Position numbers and translations under genes: made by a program
Source of the DNA: Flavobacterium sp. ZT3R18
Lineage (GTDB): Bacteria > Bacteroidota > Bacteroidia > Flavobacteriales > Flavobacteriaceae
Assembly: GCF_007097385.1 (NCBI RefSeq)
Contig: NZ_VJZS01000001.1
Location: 248,001 to 312,000, forward strand
Direction of reading: 5' to 3'
Length of the DNA: 64,000 bases
Notes under the pieces: model-generated
The model's input: the letters and a program-made list of their open reading frames with translations, nothing else
Database searches by the model: none
What the model was told of the DNA's origin: nothing
Shown here: piece by piece, positions 24,369 through 33,549 of the stretch
How positions within the stretch are numbered: position 1 is the stretch's first letter
Layout of the letters: every line of letters starts with the position of its first letter

Positions 24369-24878
24369 ATGCGTAAAATGTTTGCATTAATTGTGTTAAT
24401 GCCATTTGTTTCGTTCTGTCAAGAAGAAAATAGAATTAAAACTATTTATCCCAATATGGTTGGAGATATAGAATTTAATAAAGAAACAGACAAAGAAAAC
24501 TTTGAATTATGCTATGAAAAATACATTTCTCAATATTTCAACGATTCTAATGGTTTAGAATATAAAGGCGGAAAAGGGACAATTGAAAAAGAGTTTGCAG
24601 AAAAATATAAGTCAGAAAATATTGAAAACGAAAGTGGATTAATTAGAATTCGATTTGTCGTAAACTGTAAAGGTGTAACGGATAGGTTTCGATTGCTTTC
24701 TATGGATAGAAATTATAATGAAAAAGTATTTTCTAAATCAATAACTGATCAACTCTTAAGTATTACAAAAAGTTTAAAAGGTTGGAAAGTAAAAAAATAT
24801 AAAGAGAAAGAGATTGATTATTACCAATATTTGATTTTTAAAATAGAAAACGGACAACTAAAAGAAATATTACCTTGA
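24369..24878 (+). CDS. Exported protein with TonB-C-like terminus
   Basis: A 169-residue protein with a signal peptide (KMFALIVLMPFVSFCQ). Residues 75-165 resemble the TonB C-terminal fold: SGLIRIRFVVNCKGVTDRFRLL, then SITDQLLSITKSLKGWKVKKYKEKE and YQYLIFKIENG. It lacks the transmembrane and proline-rich parts of real TonB, so it is a stand-alone periplasmic TonB-C-like protein, a frequent type in Flavobacteria. Four bases overlap with the TPR gene (shared TTGA), indicating translational coupling. Confidence 0.65.
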   Translation: MRKMFALIVLMPFVSFCQEENRIKTIYPNMVGDIEFNKETDKENFELCYEKYISQYFNDSNGLEYKGGKGTIEKEFAEKYKSENIENESGLIRIRFVVNCKGVTDRFRLLSMDRNYNEKVFSKSITDQLLSITKSLKGWKVKKYKEKEIDYYQYLIFKIENGQLKEILP

Positions 24879-25675
24879 AAAATTTTACCTACCTATTTTT
24901 ACTTTTTCCAATTTATTTGTTTTCTCAACCAAATTGTAATGCGTTTTTGTACAAAGGAGACACTTTGCAATATAAGGCTTGTATTGAAGCAGAAAAAACA
25001 GATAAGTATTATCAATTTCAAAAAGAATTTCAAGAGACATTAGATGACGCAATAAAAATATGTCCAAATTTTGCTTATGCTTATAGGGAAAAATCAACGG
25101 CATATTTGAAAAGTGGAGATTTTCTAACTTGGAAAAAATTAATTGACAAAGCAGTTGAATTAGATTTTGGTTTGAATTTAGGTTATCGTGCTTGGTGCCG
25201 TTATCAATTTTTTAGAGATTACGTAGGAGCAATTAAAGACATTGAGGAATTAGATAGTTTAGTCGATTATAATATTGGGTATTCTTCAAATGGCGATTAT
25301 CATTTAAATATAGCAAAGGGTATTTGTTATAGTGCCATAAATCAAAAACAAAAAGCTATAGAAATATTTATTGAACAATTGAATACAAAAGATTATTCGG
25401 CGGGTTTATATGATTATTATCAATTAGGTGTGACGTATTACGAAGTAAAAGATTATAAAAATGCTTTGAAATCATTCGAGAAACAAAGCGAAATAAACGA
25501 GTTTGCAGATAACGCTTATTATAAGAGTAGAGTTTACAAAACCTTAAAAAACGTGAATGAATATAAAAGATATAAAGGGATAGCTTTGAAATTATACTCT
25601 GAAAATAAAAAGTTATTTGATCCTTACACCCATCATTTTAATAATGTTTATTATGAAACAATGATTAATGAATAA
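24875..25675 (+). CDS. Exported tetratricopeptide-repeat protein
   Basis: A 266-residue protein with TTG start overlapping the previous stop and a signal peptide (NFTYLFLLFPIYLFSQ). TPR-like helical pairs follow: FAYAYREKSTAYLKSGDFLTWKKLIDKAVEL (about 68-98), LNIAKGICYSAINQKQKAIEIF and YYQLGVTYYEVKDYKNALKSFEKQ (about 186-209). TPRs mediate protein-protein contacts, here probably in the periplasm with the co-transcribed TonB-C-like partner. No enzymatic domain. Confidence 0.8.
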   Translation: MKNFTYLFLLFPIYLFSQPNCNAFLYKGDTLQYKACIEAEKTDKYYQFQKEFQETLDDAIKICPNFAYAYREKSTAYLKSGDFLTWKKLIDKAVELDFGLNLGYRAWCRYQFFRDYVGAIKDIEELDSLVDYNIGYSSNGDYHLNIAKGICYSAINQKQKAIEIFIEQLNTKDYSAGLYDYYQLGVTYYEVKDYKNALKSFEKQSEINEFADNAYYKSRVYKTLKNVNEYKRYKGIALKLYSENKKLFDPYTHHFNNVYYETMINE

Positions 25676-25763
25676 AAAATGCTAGTATTATATTGCGCTT
25701 TCTTTGCGGTAAAATAGATGTATAATGCAAATATTTTTTTAGAAATTAAATTTCTCGTTTTAC

Positions 25764-25886
25764 GGTTGCGAGAGGGATAGAAGCTAGTTACCTTGTAACG
25801 CGGATAGCCCGACCGCATTAGGGAAAGAGGCCGAATGAGCGGAATGTTAAGTAGGCCTCTTTTCCTAATGAGGTCTCGCCCAAATG
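25764..25886 (-). repeat. Dispersed hairpin repeat R2, copy 3
   Basis: GTTGCGAGAGGGATAG, GCGGATAGCCCGACCGC, a stem CATTAGGGAAAGAGGCC / GGCCTCTTTTCCTAATG, then GAGGTCTCGCCCAAA. Flanks match the reverse complement of 10023-10140 while the stems differ in sequence but keep complementarity. Confidence 0.75.
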
Positions 25887-25893
25887 ATTTTTG

Positions 25894-26019
25894 ATGTTAA
25901 ACTTTATTGTTTCTCGCAAAGACGCAAAGGCGCAAAGTTTAAAACTGTTTTCTTTGCGTCTTCGCGTCTTTGCGAGAACTAGATTTAGAAAAAGCGTAGC
26001 AAGAAATCCTTAACTTAAT
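25894..26019 (+). repeat. Dispersed hairpin repeat R1, copy 2
   Basis: Near-identical to 12222-12350: TTTCTCGCAAAGACGCAAAG through CTTTGCGTCTTCGCGTCTTT and the tail GAAATCCTTAACTTAAT. Palindromic, non-coding. Confidence 0.8.
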
Positions 26020-26134
26020 GATATTGGTCTCGATCAAATGATTTTTGATGTGGCGGGAATTTGCTCCTGATTTCATTAAATAATCGTCTAAAATTCAAAA
26101 TCTTAAAATACTTGTTTGGGTTGTAAAAATTTCA

Positions 26135-26142
26135 TAAATTTG
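26135..26142 (+). promoter_or_regulatory. Candidate promoter of tig
   Basis: TAAATTTG at the -7 position, with TTG at spacings of 16 and 20 bp upstream (TTGGGTTG region). 35 bp before the ATG. Confidence 0.5.
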
Positions 26143-26176
26143 CAACCCAATTTTATAATGTAAATTAAAGAAGAAG

Positions 26177-27502
26177 ATGGATATCAAAAGAATAGCAATA
26201 GACGCTGTGAATGAAACGATTGTAATGACCGTTGTTCACATGGATTACAAAGGACAAGTAGCAAAAAGAATAAACGAAAAAATGCCTTTGGCAACTGTAA
26301 AAGGTTTTAGAAAAGGGGCTGTGCCTAAAGACCTTGTTGAAAAACAATACGGAAAGGCTATCAAACAAGAAGAAGTTCAAAAAGTAGTTGATTTGGCTTT
26401 GGAGCGTTTTGTACAATCTGAAAGATTAAACCTTTTGGGTAATCCACTTGCTAAAGTAAACGGAGACTTCAACTGGGATACTGAAGAATTGGTTTTTGAA
26501 TACGAAATTGGTTTAGTGCCACATTTTGAATTAGACCTTGAAGCTAAAAATGATATCGTAAAATATATCGTTACTGCCGATGATAAATTAATTGACGGTC
26601 AAGTAGCACGTATCCAAAAACAATTTGGTACTGCAATTCCTCAAGAAGTTGTGGTTGCTGACTCTGATATTACTGGAACTTTCGCTAATGAAGCTGAAGG
26701 AATCAACAATACAACTACAATTGCTTTGGCAATTTTTAAAGATAAAGCAACTGCTGATAAATTCATCGGTAAAAAAGCAGGAGACGTAGTTACTGTAAAT
26801 ACTAAAGGTTTATTTGAAGATGACCACCAATTGATGGATTATTTGAAAGTAGGTCACGATAATGTTCACGGTTTAGAAGTTGATGTTGACTTCACTATCG
26901 AAGCAATCAACGGAGCTGAATTGGCTGAATTGAACCAAGAATTGTTCGATAAACTTTTTGGTGCTGGAAATGTAGCTTCATTAGAAGAATTGAAAGCAAA
27001 AATCAAAGAAGATGCCGAAACTCAATTTGCTCAACAAGCAGACCAAAAATTATTGGCTGATGTTCAAGAATTTTTGATCGAAAATACTAAATTTGACTTG
27101 CCATCTGAATTCTTAATCAAATGGTTGCAAACTGTTGGAGAAAAACAATTGACTCCAGAAGAAGCAATCGTAGAATATGCAAGATCTGAAAGAGGATTGC
27201 GTTTTCAATTGATTGAAGGAAAAGCAATGGCTACAAGTAACATTCAAATTACTTTTGAAGACTTGAAATCATTTACAACAAAATCAATCAGACAACAAAT
27301 GGCTCAGTTTGGACAAACTAACCCTACAGATGCAGAAGTGCAAGGAATTGTAGCAAGAGTTTTGTCTAATCAAGATGAGGTAAAAAGACTTTCTGATCAA
27401 GTGGTTGCAGAGAAATTACTAGAGTTATTTAAAGAAAAAGCTAATCCAGCTACAAAAGAAGTAACTTACGAAGAATTTATTGCTGCTTCTTACGGAGAAT
27501 AA
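26177..27502 (+). CDS. tig: Trigger factor, ribosome-associated chaperone
   Basis: A 441-residue cytosolic chaperone that binds the ribosome exit tunnel and shields nascent chains. The N-terminal domain has the ribosome-docking segment as VKGFRKGAVPKDLVEKQYGK (about 39-58, the family GFRKGKVP motif). The central region (about 150-250) is where the PPIase domain lies in E. coli, here divergent as often in Bacteroidota. The C-terminal helical arms (about 255-440) hold substrate. It lies directly upstream of clpP-clpX, the conserved order for proteostasis genes. Confidence 0.95.
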   Translation: MDIKRIAIDAVNETIVMTVVHMDYKGQVAKRINEKMPLATVKGFRKGAVPKDLVEKQYGKAIKQEEVQKVVDLALERFVQSERLNLLGNPLAKVNGDFNWDTEELVFEYEIGLVPHFELDLEAKNDIVKYIVTADDKLIDGQVARIQKQFGTAIPQEVVVADSDITGTFANEAEGINNTTTIALAIFKDKATADKFIGKKAGDVVTVNTKGLFEDDHQLMDYLKVGHDNVHGLEVDVDFTIEAINGAELAELNQELFDKLFGAGNVASLEELKAKIKEDAETQFAQQADQKLLADVQEFLIENTKFDLPSEFLIKWLQTVGEKQLTPEEAIVEYARSERGLRFQLIEGKAMATSNIQITFEDLKSFTTKSIRQQMAQFGQTNPTDAEVQGIVARVLSNQDEVKRLSDQVVAEKLLELFKEKANPATKEVTYEEFIAASYGE

Positions 27503-27525
27503 TTTATAAAAAAATAAGTATATTT

Positions 27526-27560
27526 GAGCGTCAAAATATTTTTTTGGCGCTCTTTTGTTT
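27526..27560 (+). terminator. Rho-independent terminator after tig
   Basis: Stem GAGCGTCAAAA / TTTTGGCGCTC followed by TTTTGTTT, about 24 bp after the stop. Confidence 0.8.
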
Positions 27561-27630
27561 AAACAGTTTACGGTTTCTAGTTGAACAGCCTTAAACTTTT
27601 AAACTTTTTAAACTTTTAAACTTTTAAAAT

Positions 27631-28305
27631 ATGAACTACGGGAAAGAATTCAAAAAATTCGCAATAAAAGACCAAGGGGTAAATGCCATGTACTATGATA
27701 AAATAGTTGCTGCGATGAACCCAAAAAATATGACTCCTTATATTATTGAAGAGCGTCAATTGAATATTTCTCAATTGGATGTTTTTTCGAGATTAATGAT
27801 GGATAGAATTATTTTCCTAGGTACAGGAATTGATGATCAAATTGCAAACATCGTTCAGGCTCAATTATTATTCTTGGAAAGCGCGGATGCTTCAAAAGAC
27901 ATTCAGATTTATTTGAATTCGCCTGGAGGAAGTGTTTATGCAGGATTGGGAATTTATGATACGATGCAATACATCAAACCAGACGTAGCTACAATTTGTA
28001 CCGGAATGGCCGCTTCTATGGGAGCTGTTCTTTTGTGTGCGGGTGCAGCAGGAAAACGTTCGGCTTTACCTCATTCTCGTGTTATGATTCACCAACCATC
28101 AGGAGGAGCACAAGGTGTTGCTACCGATATGGAAATCAACTTACGTGAAATGTTGAAATTAAAAGACGAATTATACCAAATAATCTCTCATCATACAGGA
28201 CAAACTTTTGAAAGAGTACACAAAGACAGTGAGCGCGATTATTGGATGATTGCTGATGAGGCTAAGGAATACGGAATGATTGATGAAGTGTTGAGAAGAA
28301 GTTAA
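27631..28305 (+). CDS. clpP: ATP-dependent Clp protease proteolytic subunit
   Basis: A 224-residue serine protease subunit that forms the ClpP barrel and degrades proteins fed by ClpX. The catalytic Ser is in GMAASMGA (about 128), His in SRVMIHQPSGG (about 153) and the Asp in the KDSERD segment (about 205). Residues 1-30 probably include a processed propeptide. Upstream is an AT-rich tandem AAACTTTTAAACTTTTT stretch with no clear promoter. clpX begins 69 bp downstream. Confidence 0.97.
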   Translation: MNYGKEFKKFAIKDQGVNAMYYDKIVAAMNPKNMTPYIIEERQLNISQLDVFSRLMMDRIIFLGTGIDDQIANIVQAQLLFLESADASKDIQIYLNSPGGSVYAGLGIYDTMQYIKPDVATICTGMAASMGAVLLCAGAAGKRSALPHSRVMIHQPSGGAQGVATDMEINLREMLKLKDELYQIISHHTGQTFERVHKDSERDYWMIADEAKEYGMIDEVLRRS

Positions 28306-28374
28306 AAACAGATTACAGTTGTTAGATAGCGGAGAAATCTAAAATCTAAAATCTAAAATCTGAAATCTAAAAAG

Positions 28375-29607
28375 ATGGCAAAACAAGTATTACAATGTTC
28401 TTTCTGTGGAAGAAAGAAACCAGAAACTAATTTATTGATTGCAGGGATCGATGCTCACATTTGTGATAAATGTATCGAGCAAGCGCATGGAATTGTTCTG
28501 GAAGAATTAAAATCAAGCGGAAGTTCTAAATTGGTTGGGGATTTAATTTTAAAGAAACCAAAAGAAATTAGAGCTTTCCTGGATCAATATGTTATTGGTC
28601 AAGACCAAACCAAGAAAGTGATGTCTGTGGCGGTTTACAATCATTACAAACGTTTGATGCAACAGCAATTGGACGATGAAGTAGAGATTGAAAAAAGCAA
28701 CATCATCATGGTAGGGCAAACAGGAACAGGAAAAACATTGGTGGCGAAAACCATTGCGAAAATGTTGGATGTGCCTCTTGCAATTGTTGATGCAACAGTA
28801 CTTACCGAAGCAGGTTACGTAGGAGAAGATGTCGAAAGTATTTTGACCCGTCTTTTGCAAGCTGCGGATTATGATGTCTCCAAAGCCGAAAGAGGAATTG
28901 TTTTTATTGACGAGATCGATAAAATTGCCCGTAAGAGCGACAATCCTTCTATCACTCGTGATGTTTCGGGAGAAGGAGTGCAACAAGCTTTATTGAAATT
29001 ATTGGAAGGAACAGTTGTTAACGTGCCGCCAAAAGGAGGTCGTAAGCATCCAGACCAAAAATTCGTTGAGGTAAACACTCAGAACATTTTGTTTATTGCC
29101 GGTGGTGCTTTTGATGGAGTAGAGCGTATTATTTCTAAACGTTTGAACCGTCAAGCCGTGGGGTATTCTACATCCAAAAATGTGGATAATATCGACAAAG
29201 ACAATTTGTTGCAATATATTATCCCAAAAGACATCAAGGATTTTGGATTGATTCCTGAAATCATTGGGCGTTTGCCAGTTTTGACACACATGGATCCATT
29301 AGACAGAGAAACTTTGCGTGCGATTTTGACTCAGCCTAAAAATGCTTTAATCAAACAATATCAAAAATTATTTTTGATGGATGAGGTAGAATTTACTATT
29401 ACTGAGGAAGCGCTGGATTTTGTTGTAGAAAAAGCGTTAGAATACAAATTGGGTGCTCGTGGATTGCGTTCGTTATGCGAAGCCATCCTAACCGATGCGA
29501 TGTATGAATTACCAAGTTCTGATGATAAAAAGTTAGAAATTGATATGGAATACGCCAAAGAAACATTGAATAAAAATTTATTGAAACGTTTGGAGATTGC
29601 TTCTTAA
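28375..29607 (+). CDS. clpX: ATP-dependent Clp protease ATPase subunit
   Basis: A 410-residue AAA+ unfoldase. An N-terminal zinc-binding domain ([10 protein letters not shown] ... CDKC, residues 7-34), Walker A GQTGTGKT (about 113-120), Walker [11 protein letters not shown] (about 177-187) and the Arg-finger/sensor region RLNRQAVGY follow. Pore-loop GYVGED and the ClpP-binding loop are in expected places. It recognises and unfolds tagged substrates and hands them to ClpP. Preceded by AAATCTAAAATC repeats, which carry no visible regulatory site. Confidence 0.97.
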   Translation: MAKQVLQCSFCGRKKPETNLLIAGIDAHICDKCIEQAHGIVLEELKSSGSSKLVGDLILKKPKEIRAFLDQYVIGQDQTKKVMSVAVYNHYKRLMQQQLDDEVEIEKSNIIMVGQTGTGKTLVAKTIAKMLDVPLAIVDATVLTEAGYVGEDVESILTRLLQAADYDVSKAERGIVFIDEIDKIARKSDNPSITRDVSGEGVQQALLKLLEGTVVNVPPKGGRKHPDQKFVEVNTQNILFIAGGAFDGVERIISKRLNRQAVGYSTSKNVDNIDKDNLLQYIIPKDIKDFGLIPEIIGRLPVLTHMDPLDRETLRAILTQPKNALIKQYQKLFLMDEVEFTITEEALDFVVEKALEYKLGARGLRSLCEAILTDAMYELPSSDDKKLEIDMEYAKETLNKNLLKRLEIAS

Positions 29608-29632
29608 GTTTTAATAAATATCTTTTTTCTAG

Positions 29633-29663
29633 AACCTGCTCTATCAATGGAGCAGGTTTTTTT
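29633..29663 (+). terminator. Rho-independent terminator after clpX
   Basis: AACCTGCTC / GAGCAGGTT stem with an 8-base loop, then TTTTT. Confidence 0.85.
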
Positions 29664-29723
29664 ATGCTTAAAAACGAATTTATTTTTAGATTATATCATT
29701 TCTATTTGTAATTTTATGAAAAA

Positions 29724-30131
29724 ATGGAAACAAAAATTTTCTTAAATCTCCCTGTAAAAGAGTTAAATAAATCCATGCAATTTTTTACTCAATTGGGTTT
29801 TTCATTCAATCCTAAGTTTACAGATGACAAAGCAGCTTGTATGATCATTGGAGACAAAAGTTTTTCCATGTTGATTACAGAAGAGTTTTACAAAACGTTC
29901 ACTCATAAAACTATTTGTGACGCGAGTAACAATAGTGAAGTATTGATTTCTATATCAGTAGAAAGTCGAGAAAAAGTTGACGAAATGATTGCAAATGTTG
30001 TAAAGGCTGGTGGCTCAGAATATATGGAAACCAAAGATTACGGCTGGATGTATCACCGATGTTTTCTGGATTTGGATCATCATCATTGGGAAGTTTTCTA
30101 TATGGATGAAAGTCAGATGCCGGTAAGTTAA
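29724..30131 (+). CDS. VOC-family protein
   Basis: A 135-residue glyoxalase/bleomycin-resistance-type (VOC) fold protein. It opens KIFLNLPVKELNKSMQFFTQLGF and ends FLDLDHHHWEVFYMDESQMP, the metal-binding EVF strand of the family. Function unknown; many are orphan metal-dependent enzymes. First of a run of four related small genes. Confidence 0.85.
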   Translation: METKIFLNLPVKELNKSMQFFTQLGFSFNPKFTDDKAACMIIGDKSFSMLITEEFYKTFTHKTICDASNNSEVLISISVESREKVDEMIANVVKAGGSEYMETKDYGWMYHRCFLDLDHHHWEVFYMDESQMPVS

Positions 30132-30170
30132 TACGTGATTTTTAAAATATTTTAGACCAATAAAAAAATA

Positions 30171-30575
30171 ATGATAACAGTAAAAAGTAACATTAACGCA
30201 CCAATAGAAACCGTTTGGGAATGTTGGACAAATCCAAAACACATTACCCAATGGAATAATGCCTCAGATGATTGGCATACTCCCTACGCTGAAAATGATT
30301 TACAAGTTGGAGGAAAATTCAAATACACCATGGCTTCTAAAGACGGAACCATGAGTTTTGATTTTGAAGGTGAATACACTTTGGTAGAACAGTATGAAGC
30401 TATTGAATATGTAATGGCCGATGGGAGAAGGGTAGTAATTAGTTTTGCAGCAACCCCAAGTGAAGTAGCCGTAATCGAAAGCTTTGATCCTGAAACAGAA
30501 AATTCAGAAGAATTGCAACAGCAAGGATGGCAAGCTATTTTGAACAATTTTAAAAAATACGTAGAGAGTCTTTAA
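30171..30575 (+). CDS. SRPBCC-family (AHSA1-like) protein
   Basis: A 134-residue START-like protein. TVKSNINAPIETVWECWTNPKHITQWNNASDDWHTP and the terminal LQQQGWQAILNNFKKYVES are typical of AHSA1/SRPBCC ligand-binding proteins. Ligand unknown. It is in a row with VOC genes; 39 bp after the first and 17 bp before the next. Confidence 0.88.
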   Translation: MITVKSNINAPIETVWECWTNPKHITQWNNASDDWHTPYAENDLQVGGKFKYTMASKDGTMSFDFEGEYTLVEQYEAIEYVMADGRRVVISFAATPSEVAVIESFDPETENSEELQQQGWQAILNNFKKYVESL

Positions 30576-30592
30576 ACTTAAAAATAATAAAG

Positions 30593-31003
30593 ATGGTAAA
30601 AAAAATATGGCTCAATTTGCCTGTAAAAAATGTAGAAAAATCGAAAATCTTTTTTACTGAAATAGGTTTTTCTTTTAATGAAGCTCACGATACGGAATCT
30701 ATGGCTTGTATGTTGGTTGGAGAAAATAATTTTGCTGTAATGCTTTTTGAAGAAACACAACTTGAAAGCTGTATTCAAAATAAGATTACAGATACTACTC
30801 TAAGTTCTGAAATGTTAATTTCTATTGATGCGCAAAGCATAGAAGAAGTAGATGAATTTGCAATTAAAGTGCAAAATGCAGGAGGGAATGTTTTTGCAAA
30901 ACCAGCCGAAAATCAAGGATGGATGTATGGTTGTGGCTTCGCAGATTTAGACGGACATCGTTGGAATGTTTTGTATATGGATATGAGTAAATTACCAAAA
31001 TAA
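30593..31003 (+). CDS. VOC-family protein
   Basis: A 136-residue VOC-fold protein, close in layout to the gene at 29724 (WLNLPVKNVEKSKIFFTEIGFSF; GFADLDGHRWNVLYMDMSKLPK). The terminal metal-ligand Glu of classical VOC enzymes is replaced by Asn here (WNVLY), unlike WEVFY in the first copy. Confidence 0.83.
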   Translation: MVKKIWLNLPVKNVEKSKIFFTEIGFSFNEAHDTESMACMLVGENNFAVMLFEETQLESCIQNKITDTTLSSEMLISIDAQSIEEVDEFAIKVQNAGGNVFAKPAENQGWMYGCGFADLDGHRWNVLYMDMSKLPK

Positions 31004-31032
31004 AAAAATATTAATTTAAAATTTAGAACAGT

Positions 31033-31470
31033 ATGGCAACAATTAATCCGTATTTGATTTTTAACGGAAACTGCGAAGAAGCGTTTTTGTTTTACCAATC
31101 CGTTTTTGGAGGGGAGTTTCCTTTTATTGGTAAGTTCAATGACATGCCAGAAGATGCTGCAGGTGCAGGGTCTATTTCGGAAGAGGATAAAAATAAAGTG
31201 ATGCATATTTGTTTACCAATAGGCAAAGACTCTGTTTTGATGGGAAGCGATAGTAATGCTGCCAGTGGTGCGGTGGCTTTTGGAGCAAATGTTTCCATTT
31301 CTATCAATACCGAAAGTAAGCAAGAAGCAGACAAACTCTTTGATGGACTCTCTGTAGGTGGAAATCCTTTTATGCCCATGAACCAAACCTTTTGGGGAGC
31401 GTATTTTGGAATGTTTGTAGATAAATTCGGTATTCATTGGATGGTCAATTTTGATGAAAATCCCAAATAA
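31033..31470 (+). CDS. VOC-family protein, PhnB-like
   Basis: A 145-residue protein of the PhnB-like VOC group: INPYLIFNGNCEEAFLFYQSVFGGEF, then VMHICLPIGKDSVLMGSD and FWGAYFGMFVDKFGIHWMVN. Chromosomal PhnB-like proteins have no assigned reaction. It closes the four-gene run, which ends in a terminator. Confidence 0.9.
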   Translation: MATINPYLIFNGNCEEAFLFYQSVFGGEFPFIGKFNDMPEDAAGAGSISEEDKNKVMHICLPIGKDSVLMGSDSNAASGAVAFGANVSISINTESKQEADKLFDGLSVGGNPFMPMNQTFWGAYFGMFVDKFGIHWMVNFDENPK

Positions 31471-31521
31471 ATAAAGGATATTATATCAATTGCTATTTAT
31501 CCCAGTGATGGTATAATTGAA

Positions 31522-31558
31522 AGCCATTCAAAAATTTGTTTTTGAATGGCTATTTTTT
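31522..31558 (+). terminator. Rho-independent terminator after the VOC run
   Basis: AGCCATTCAAAAA / TTTTTGAATGGCT stem (13 bp) with a 4-base loop and ATTTTTTG tail. Confidence 0.88.
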
Positions 31559-31743
31559 GAGTTTTATTGAAATGTTGAATGAATACTAAACACCATGAAT
31601 TAAGAAATTTTATCCGTGTTTATTTTATGAGTAGTTTCAACGCATCGTTTTCCACCCCTCCCGCCACAAACACGGCCGGATGAGCTACAGGAAGTGATAA
31701 TTATAACAATTAACAAAAGAGAAATGTTTTTCATAATTTAGTT

Positions 31744-33252
31744 TTACATCTTTTTCAATTGCTCGAGATAATCTCTTTTGTTCGATAATCTAGGGATTTT
31801 GTGTTGACCTCCCAGTTTGTTGCTTTCTTTGAGCCAATCATAAAACAATTTTTCTCTCGCCACGTTTATTACCAACGGATTTAAGGTCATGTTGTTGTAG
31901 CGCTTGGCTTCGTAATCTGAGTTTAAGGATTGTAAAGTGTCATCCAACGCTTTTTGAAAAACAGCGATGTCTTTTGGTTTTTTCTTAAATTCAATCATCC
32001 ATTCATGACCTCCTTTTTCTTTGTCTTTCATAAATATTGGAGCGACGGTATAATCCACTACTTCGGTTTGGGTAATATGACAGGCTTTGGCAATAGCCTG
32101 ATCGGTGTTTTCGACCATTAATTCTTCTCCAAAAACATTAATATGATGTTTGGTACGCCCTGTAACTCGGATGCGATAAGGATTTAAAGAGGTGAATCGA
32201 ACCGTATCACCGATTAAGTAACGCCACAAACCACCATTTGTGGTAATAACCATGGCGTAATTCTTGAATAATTGCACATCAGATAATCGAACGGCTTTTT
32301 GATCAGGTGTTCCAAAAGTGTCCATCGGAATAAATTCATAAAAAATACCGTAATCCAACATTAGTAATAAATCACTCGAATTATTCAAGTCTTGTATGGC
32401 AAAAAAACCTTCAGAAGCATTGTAAATTTCGTAGTATTTAAATTGGTTTTTAGGCAGTATTTTTTGGTATTGTTCTCTGTAGGGATCAAAGCTAACGCCT
32501 CCATGAAAATATACTTCCAAGTTAGGCCAAACTTCCATGAGGTTTGTTTTGCCTGTTTCTTCGAGTACTTTGTTCATTAGAACCAACATCCAGGAAGGAA
32601 CACCAGCAAAACTGGTTACATTCTCATTTATTGTTTCTTTGATAATGGCACTCATTTTGGTTTCCCATTCGCTCATTAAAGAAATTTTGCTGCTAGGCGT
32701 ACTACTAAATTCGGCCCAGATAGGCATGTTTTCTATTAAAATAGCTGATAAATCGCCAAAAAAAGTATTGTTGTTTTCATAGATTTGAGAACTGCCTCCC
32801 AATCGCAAACTTTTACCCAAAAACATTTCAGAATCTTCATTGTTGTTCAAATACAAACACAGTAAGTCTTTGCTTCCTTTGTAATGGCAATCTTCAAGGG
32901 CTTCATTACTTACGGGGATAAATTTACTTTTGGCATTAGTGGTACCACTGGATTTGGCAAACCATTTTATAGGAGTTTCCCAAAGGACATTTTGTTCGCC
33001 TTTTCGGGTACGCTCTATATAGGGTTCCAATTCTTCGTAAGTCGAAATCGGAACTCTCTCAGTAAAGGTTTGGTATGATTTTATAGATGCATAATCGTAT
33101 TGTTTGCCGAAAACCGTTTCTTCAGATAAACGGATTAAATTCATCAACAATTCTTCCTGAACTTCATTTGGGTATTTCAAAAAAAGTTCAATCTGGTGAA
33201 TTCTTTGTTTTAAAAACCAAGAAGCGATGGAATTGATAATTGATAAAGGCAT
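31744..33252 (-). CDS. GH3-family protein (acyl-amide synthetase-like)
   Basis: A 502-residue cytosolic protein of the GH3 auxin-responsive promoter family, ANL-type adenylating enzymes. Key segments: FAKSSGTTNAKSKFIPVSNEAL (about 108-129, the P-loop-like ATP region), LFKNYAMVITTNGGLWRYLIGDTVRFTS (about 330-357, the YxxxLGD-like ATP site) and GRTKHHINVFGEELMVENT. In plants these conjugate amino acids to acyl acids; in Bacteroidota the substrate is unknown. Common in Flavobacteria. Confidence 0.88.
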   Translation of the reverse strand: MPLSIINSIASWFLKQRIHQIELFLKYPNEVQEELLMNLIRLSEETVFGKQYDYASIKSYQTFTERVPISTYEELEPYIERTRKGEQNVLWETPIKWFAKSSGTTNAKSKFIPVSNEALEDCHYKGSKDLLCLYLNNNEDSEMFLGKSLRLGGSSQIYENNNTFFGDLSAILIENMPIWAEFSSTPSSKISLMSEWETKMSAIIKETINENVTSFAGVPSWMLVLMNKVLEETGKTNLMEVWPNLEVYFHGGVSFDPYREQYQKILPKNQFKYYEIYNASEGFFAIQDLNNSSDLLLMLDYGIFYEFIPMDTFGTPDQKAVRLSDVQLFKNYAMVITTNGGLWRYLIGDTVRFTSLNPYRIRVTGRTKHHINVFGEELMVENTDQAIAKACHITQTEVVDYTVAPIFMKDKEKGGHEWMIEFKKKPKDIAVFQKALDDTLQSLNSDYEAKRYNNMTLNPLVINVAREKLFYDWLKESNKLGGQHKIPRLSNKRDYLEQLKKM

Positions 33253-33549
33253 GGGAATTTTAGATTTATGATTTTAGATTAACGATTTTTGATTTCTGAT
33301 TTCGGAAGCTGAGCTTAGCCGAAGCTTAGATTTTAGATTTTCTTCCTAAGTGGAAAAAGTTGGAAATTTAAAATTTGAATAACGATGGACAAATACTAAC
33401 TTTGCCCTTGTACCAAAAATAGTGTTTTTTTATAAAAAACAATTTTATTTGCAATAAAGATTCCAATTCAGGAATAGAAATAGAATAATCGGAAATCTAT
33501 AATCTGCACTACGAAATCTAAAATCGTTAATCTAAAATCTAAAATCCCT

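Larger units (their letters stand above)
25676..26134. other. Gap holding two dispersed repeats
   Basis: No gene. Contains repeat R2 in reverse orientation (25764-25886) immediately followed by repeat R1 (25894-26019), then the promoter region of tig. Confidence 0.6.
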
